Shown here one piece after another: positions 25,755 through 27,485 of a DNA stretch of 27,485 nt. Within the stretch, counting starts at the first letter, position 1. Each line of letters starts with the position of its first letter. This stretch comes from a virus: positions 1-27,485 of the IMG/VR virus record IMGVR_UViG_3300009164_000291. One strand, written 5' to 3'. A program made the position numbers and the translations under genes. The notes beneath the pieces were generated by a model. The model saw nothing but the letters and a program-made list of their open reading frames with translations. It searched no databases and had not been told where the DNA came from.

Positions 25755-26719
25755 ATTGAGGCTAGTTTCTTAGTTTTTAATTTTTGTTCTAGTGTAATTA
25801 GTTCATCCTGATTATCATCATCAGCTAAGAACTTCACTAATTCATCTTCATCTTTAGCAACTTCAAACTCACCTTCATAAACTTTACCATTTGATTTCAA
25901 ACGATATACAGAGTGATTGATAGCTTGCTTTACAAGATCTTTTATATGTAGTAAGTTTTCCTTCATATCTGCAAATCTGTTAAAAACTTCAACTGGATTT
26001 AATCCTTGGAATTTGCCATTCTTGAATTCTGTTTGTTTAAGCATATTATCAACTTGATTGTATACAGATTCTTCTTTTGTATCTTCTGTTACAGGAAGTC
26101 CTAACAATCTAGCAACTTTTTTCTTTTTCTCTGGAGTCATAGAATCAAACTTAACAATAGCTTTATTTATAAGTTGTTTCTTCTTGAATATCACTGCATT
26201 TTCAATCTCATCATCAGCTACATAGAACTGAGTTTCTGCAGAGAATTCACCTCTTTCCCAAGCTTGATAACTAGAAGCAATTGTTGGATGAACTCTCAAC
26301 CAAGAAAATGCTAGTTCTTGAAAAGGGATAGAAAGATCAAAGTAGTTATCACCATCTAATAATTTAACAGCTTGTACATGCATTGTATCTTCTGTAGAAG
26401 TAGAGAGTCCATAGTTCCAGAAAGATGAACGAGGTCCTAAGTCAATATCACCTAGTGCTGATTCAAGTTTAGCTTTTAAAGCTGTAACTCTTTCTATTTC
26501 AAGTTCTTTTTCTAGAGGATCTTGTATTCTTCTAATGTACGAAGCATTAGGATCAAGTCCTGTTCTATACTGTCCATCTAATTCTTTGTAAGGATACTTG
26601 AATACACCTGTACCAGGGATCCTTGTTAAACCTTTAGTGGATAGTCCACCTTGCATTGTCTGCAATTGAGAATTGTTATACTCCTTTTTAATAGTGGAGA
26701 TTTTGCCTATCTTACCCAT
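25751..26719 (-). CDS. Conserved crAss-like virion protein next to the capsid gene
   Basis: A 322-residue soluble protein with no signal peptide or membrane segment. The N-terminus (GKIGKISTIKKEYNN) is basic. The middle holds FWNYGLSTSTEDTMHVQ and the C-terminal half is charged and helix-rich (MTPEKKKKVARLLGLPV), ending in an acidic patch (KDEDELVKFLADDDNQDEL) before a Lys-rich tail. I recall proteins of this kind just after the capsid gene in crAss-like phages but know no established function. A capsid-assembly or connector role is inference from position. The start follows the hairpin-bearing gap behind an A-rich leader. The stop overlaps the next start in an ATGA arrangement, which suggests translational coupling. 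Confidence 0.75.
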   Translation of the reverse strand: MGKIGKISTIKKEYNNSQLQTMQGGLSTKGLTRIPGTGVFKYPYKELDGQYRTGLDPNASYIRRIQDPLEKELEIERVTALKAKLESALGDIDLGPRSSFWNYGLSTSTEDTMHVQAVKLLDGDNYFDLSIPFQELAFSWLRVHPTIASSYQAWERGEFSAETQFYVADDEIENAVIFKKKQLINKAIVKFDSMTPEKKKKVARLLGLPVTEDTKEESVYNQVDNMLKQTEFKNGKFQGLNPVEVFNRFADMKENLLHIKDLVKQAINHSVYRLKSNGKVYEGEFEVAKDEDELVKFLADDDNQDELITLEQKLKTKKLASI

Positions 26720-26778
26720 GATGTAGTTGTTTATTTGGTTTTTTAATTAGCAGAGAAGTGAACATCGAAGTTCTAGCA

Positions 26779-26794
26779 ATTGGGATTCCCCAAT
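26779..26794 (-). other. Short 6-bp hairpin in the capsid 3' gap
   Basis: The arms ATTGGG and CCCAAT flank a 4-base loop. The hairpin sits 24 bases beyond the larger hairpin in the transcription direction and 60 bases before the next start codon. Part of its 5' arm (minus strand) overlaps the segment complementary to the loop of the larger hairpin, so the two pairings exclude each other. Confidence 0.4.
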
Positions 26795-26818
26795 CCAAAT
26801 CTCTGTAGTTTGAGAAGA

Positions 26819-26845
26819 TTCTCCCAGCTTGGATTGCTGGGAGAA
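26819..26845 (-). terminator. Perfect 10-bp stem-loop downstream of the capsid gene
   Basis: The arms TTCTCCCAGC (26819-26828) and GCTGGGAGAA (26836-26845) are perfectly complementary around a 7-base loop. The hairpin lies 67 bases past the capsid stop. Read on the minus strand it has no convincing U-tract after it, so it may be a weak or factor-dependent terminator, an mRNA-stabilising 3' end, or a processing site. Its loop is complementary to a downstream segment at 26792-26798. Confidence 0.55.
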
Positions 26846-26911
26846 AATCATCTCGGTAGGTTAAATGATTCAGGTGCTGTTCTTTCTACGGTAAGCACAA
26901 GAATACTGTTA

Positions 26912-27485
26912 TTAGAATTGTGGAATCTCTTCAATCAAAACTGTACGTGATAAATCCTCAATGAACACATCACAACGGTCTTTCATCCAGATCTCATATC
27001 CTGGGAATTTGTTTGCAGAACTCATACCTTGAGACTTAGCAAAACCTAAGTGGTGACGAGTACCATCAATATATCCCCAAGTCATAGAAGGAGCACCTTT
27101 CATTCTTACTTCTCTGATGTTGTTAACCATTGAACCATCACTCATTGGTGATACATCAAATACCATAAATACTGGTGTAGACTTCTTGTTCTGACCAAAT
27201 TCCAAGTTAGATTGTGGTAAATCTAATTCTTTTAAGTGGATTAATTCAACACGTCCTGTTTCACGTGTAACCATTGCATCAAATGCAAAGTTATAAGTGA
27301 TGTGTTGACCTTCTCCTTGCATGTAACGATTTCCAGAATCAGCCATGAAGGTAAGACCGCTGTTTAAAGCGTCATTCTTCAAAGCTTGTTGGAACACGTC
27401 AAACCCAGCTTCGTTAGTGTACATTTTAACTCTACGATCCTTAACATCCACACGTCTGTAGAATAAATCACCAAACACAGAACGA
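26912..27485 (-). CDS. Major capsid protein, C-terminal part (5' end outside window)
   Basis: The frame is open to the window edge. The first visible full codons are Arg and Ser, and the GTG at 27478 is an internal Val rather than a start, so the gene begins outside the window. About 190 residues are visible. The run GNRYMQGEGQHITYNF, the later MTWGYIDGTRHHLGF and the end IEEIPQF match my memory of crAss-like phage capsid proteins (HK97 fold, about 490-500 residues), which would make this the last 40%. The protein would form the icosahedral shell. Of 13 visible Arg codons, 9 are CGT, unlike the AGA-rich genes around it, which suits a very highly expressed protein. It is followed by a 192-base gap holding two hairpins. 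The identification is by family recall and context, not by alignment. Confidence 0.82.
   Translation of the reverse strand, partial: RSVFGDLFYRRVDVKDRRVKMYTNEAGFDVFQQALKNDALNSGLTFMADSGNRYMQGEGQHITYNFAFDAMVTRETGRVELIHLKELDLPQSNLEFGQNKKSTPVFMVFDVSPMSDGSMVNNIREVRMKGAPSMTWGYIDGTRHHLGFAKSQGMSSANKFPGYEIWMKDRCDVFIEDLSRTVLIEEIPQF

Noticed and set aside
26747-26851. A 34-codon minus-strand frame in the gap after the capsid gene, beginning ATGATTTTC.
   Set aside because: It runs straight through both hairpins, whose pairing explains the sequence better, and the product resembles nothing I recognise.
1-27485. Plus-strand frames of 60-158 codons lying inside the minus-strand genes.
   Set aside because: They lie opposite well-supported genes, have low-complexity or improbable products, and show no spacing or start signals of their own.
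1-27485. Stop-codon recoding, common in some crAss-like phages.
   Set aside because: TAG (at 8705, 10258 and 25023), TGA (at 25751) and TAA all end genes at natural borders, with new starts directly after them and no in-frame stops inside conserved motifs.
1-27485. tRNA genes, insertion sequences, integrase or attachment sites.
   Set aside because: None was seen; the intergenic gaps are all under 200 bases and hold only hairpins and A/T-rich leaders.

Overview
The window is an AT-rich segment of a tailed phage genome, best read as the virion-structure block of a crAss-like phage (order Crassvirales, podovirus-like, hosts in Bacteroidota). Every supported gene lies on the minus strand, so transcription runs from position 27485 down to 1. 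The call rests on recognisable crAss-like families in characteristic order: the C-terminal part of a major capsid protein, conserved capsid/connector proteins, and, after the fibre genes, a metallophosphoesterase, a connector protein, an IHF/HU-like protein, a P22 gp4-like ring protein and a giant gp10-like tail stabilization ('muzzle') protein. These names come from remembered family features, not a search. Starts lack clear Shine-Dalgarno sequences and sit behind A/T-rich leaders, as in Bacteroidota. TAA, TAG and TGA all end genes, so the standard code appears to apply.

Layout in transcription order. (1) 27485-26912: major capsid protein, 5' end outside the window, followed by a 192-base non-coding gap with two hairpins. 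(2) 26719-23839: two conserved structural proteins and a 385-residue probable high-copy (auxiliary capsid) protein, closed by a hairpin terminator. (3) 23754-8705: a small conserved set (187, 30, 88 residues), then a fibre array of proteins of 369, 35, 509, 546, 1465, 595, 572, 69, 358 and 154 residues, closed by an intrinsic terminator near 8621-8658. (4) 8521-257: metallophosphoesterase, connector, IHF-like, ring and muzzle genes, closely spaced or overlapping. (5) 243-1: the start of another gene that runs out of the window and is related to the 154-residue protein.

The accessory interest lies in the roughly 14 kb fibre array. Its proteins are mosaics. Five carry one N-terminal module (a Y-x-G motif followed by a helix-like stretch) and three carry another (PLD near residues 16-18, then GLTV and EYW). 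These are joined to exchangeable distal parts: a collar-like domain, a shared C-terminal beta domain, 17-residue glycine/asparagine repeats, Ig-like domains, a propeller-like domain, and repeated 'YGI-Q' modules. Thr/Ser tracts join or end five proteins. Two small genes (30 and 35 residues) are easily missed. The likely overall job is to build the capsid, the portal-to-tail connector and barrel, and a varied set of adhesion fibres for host surface glycans.
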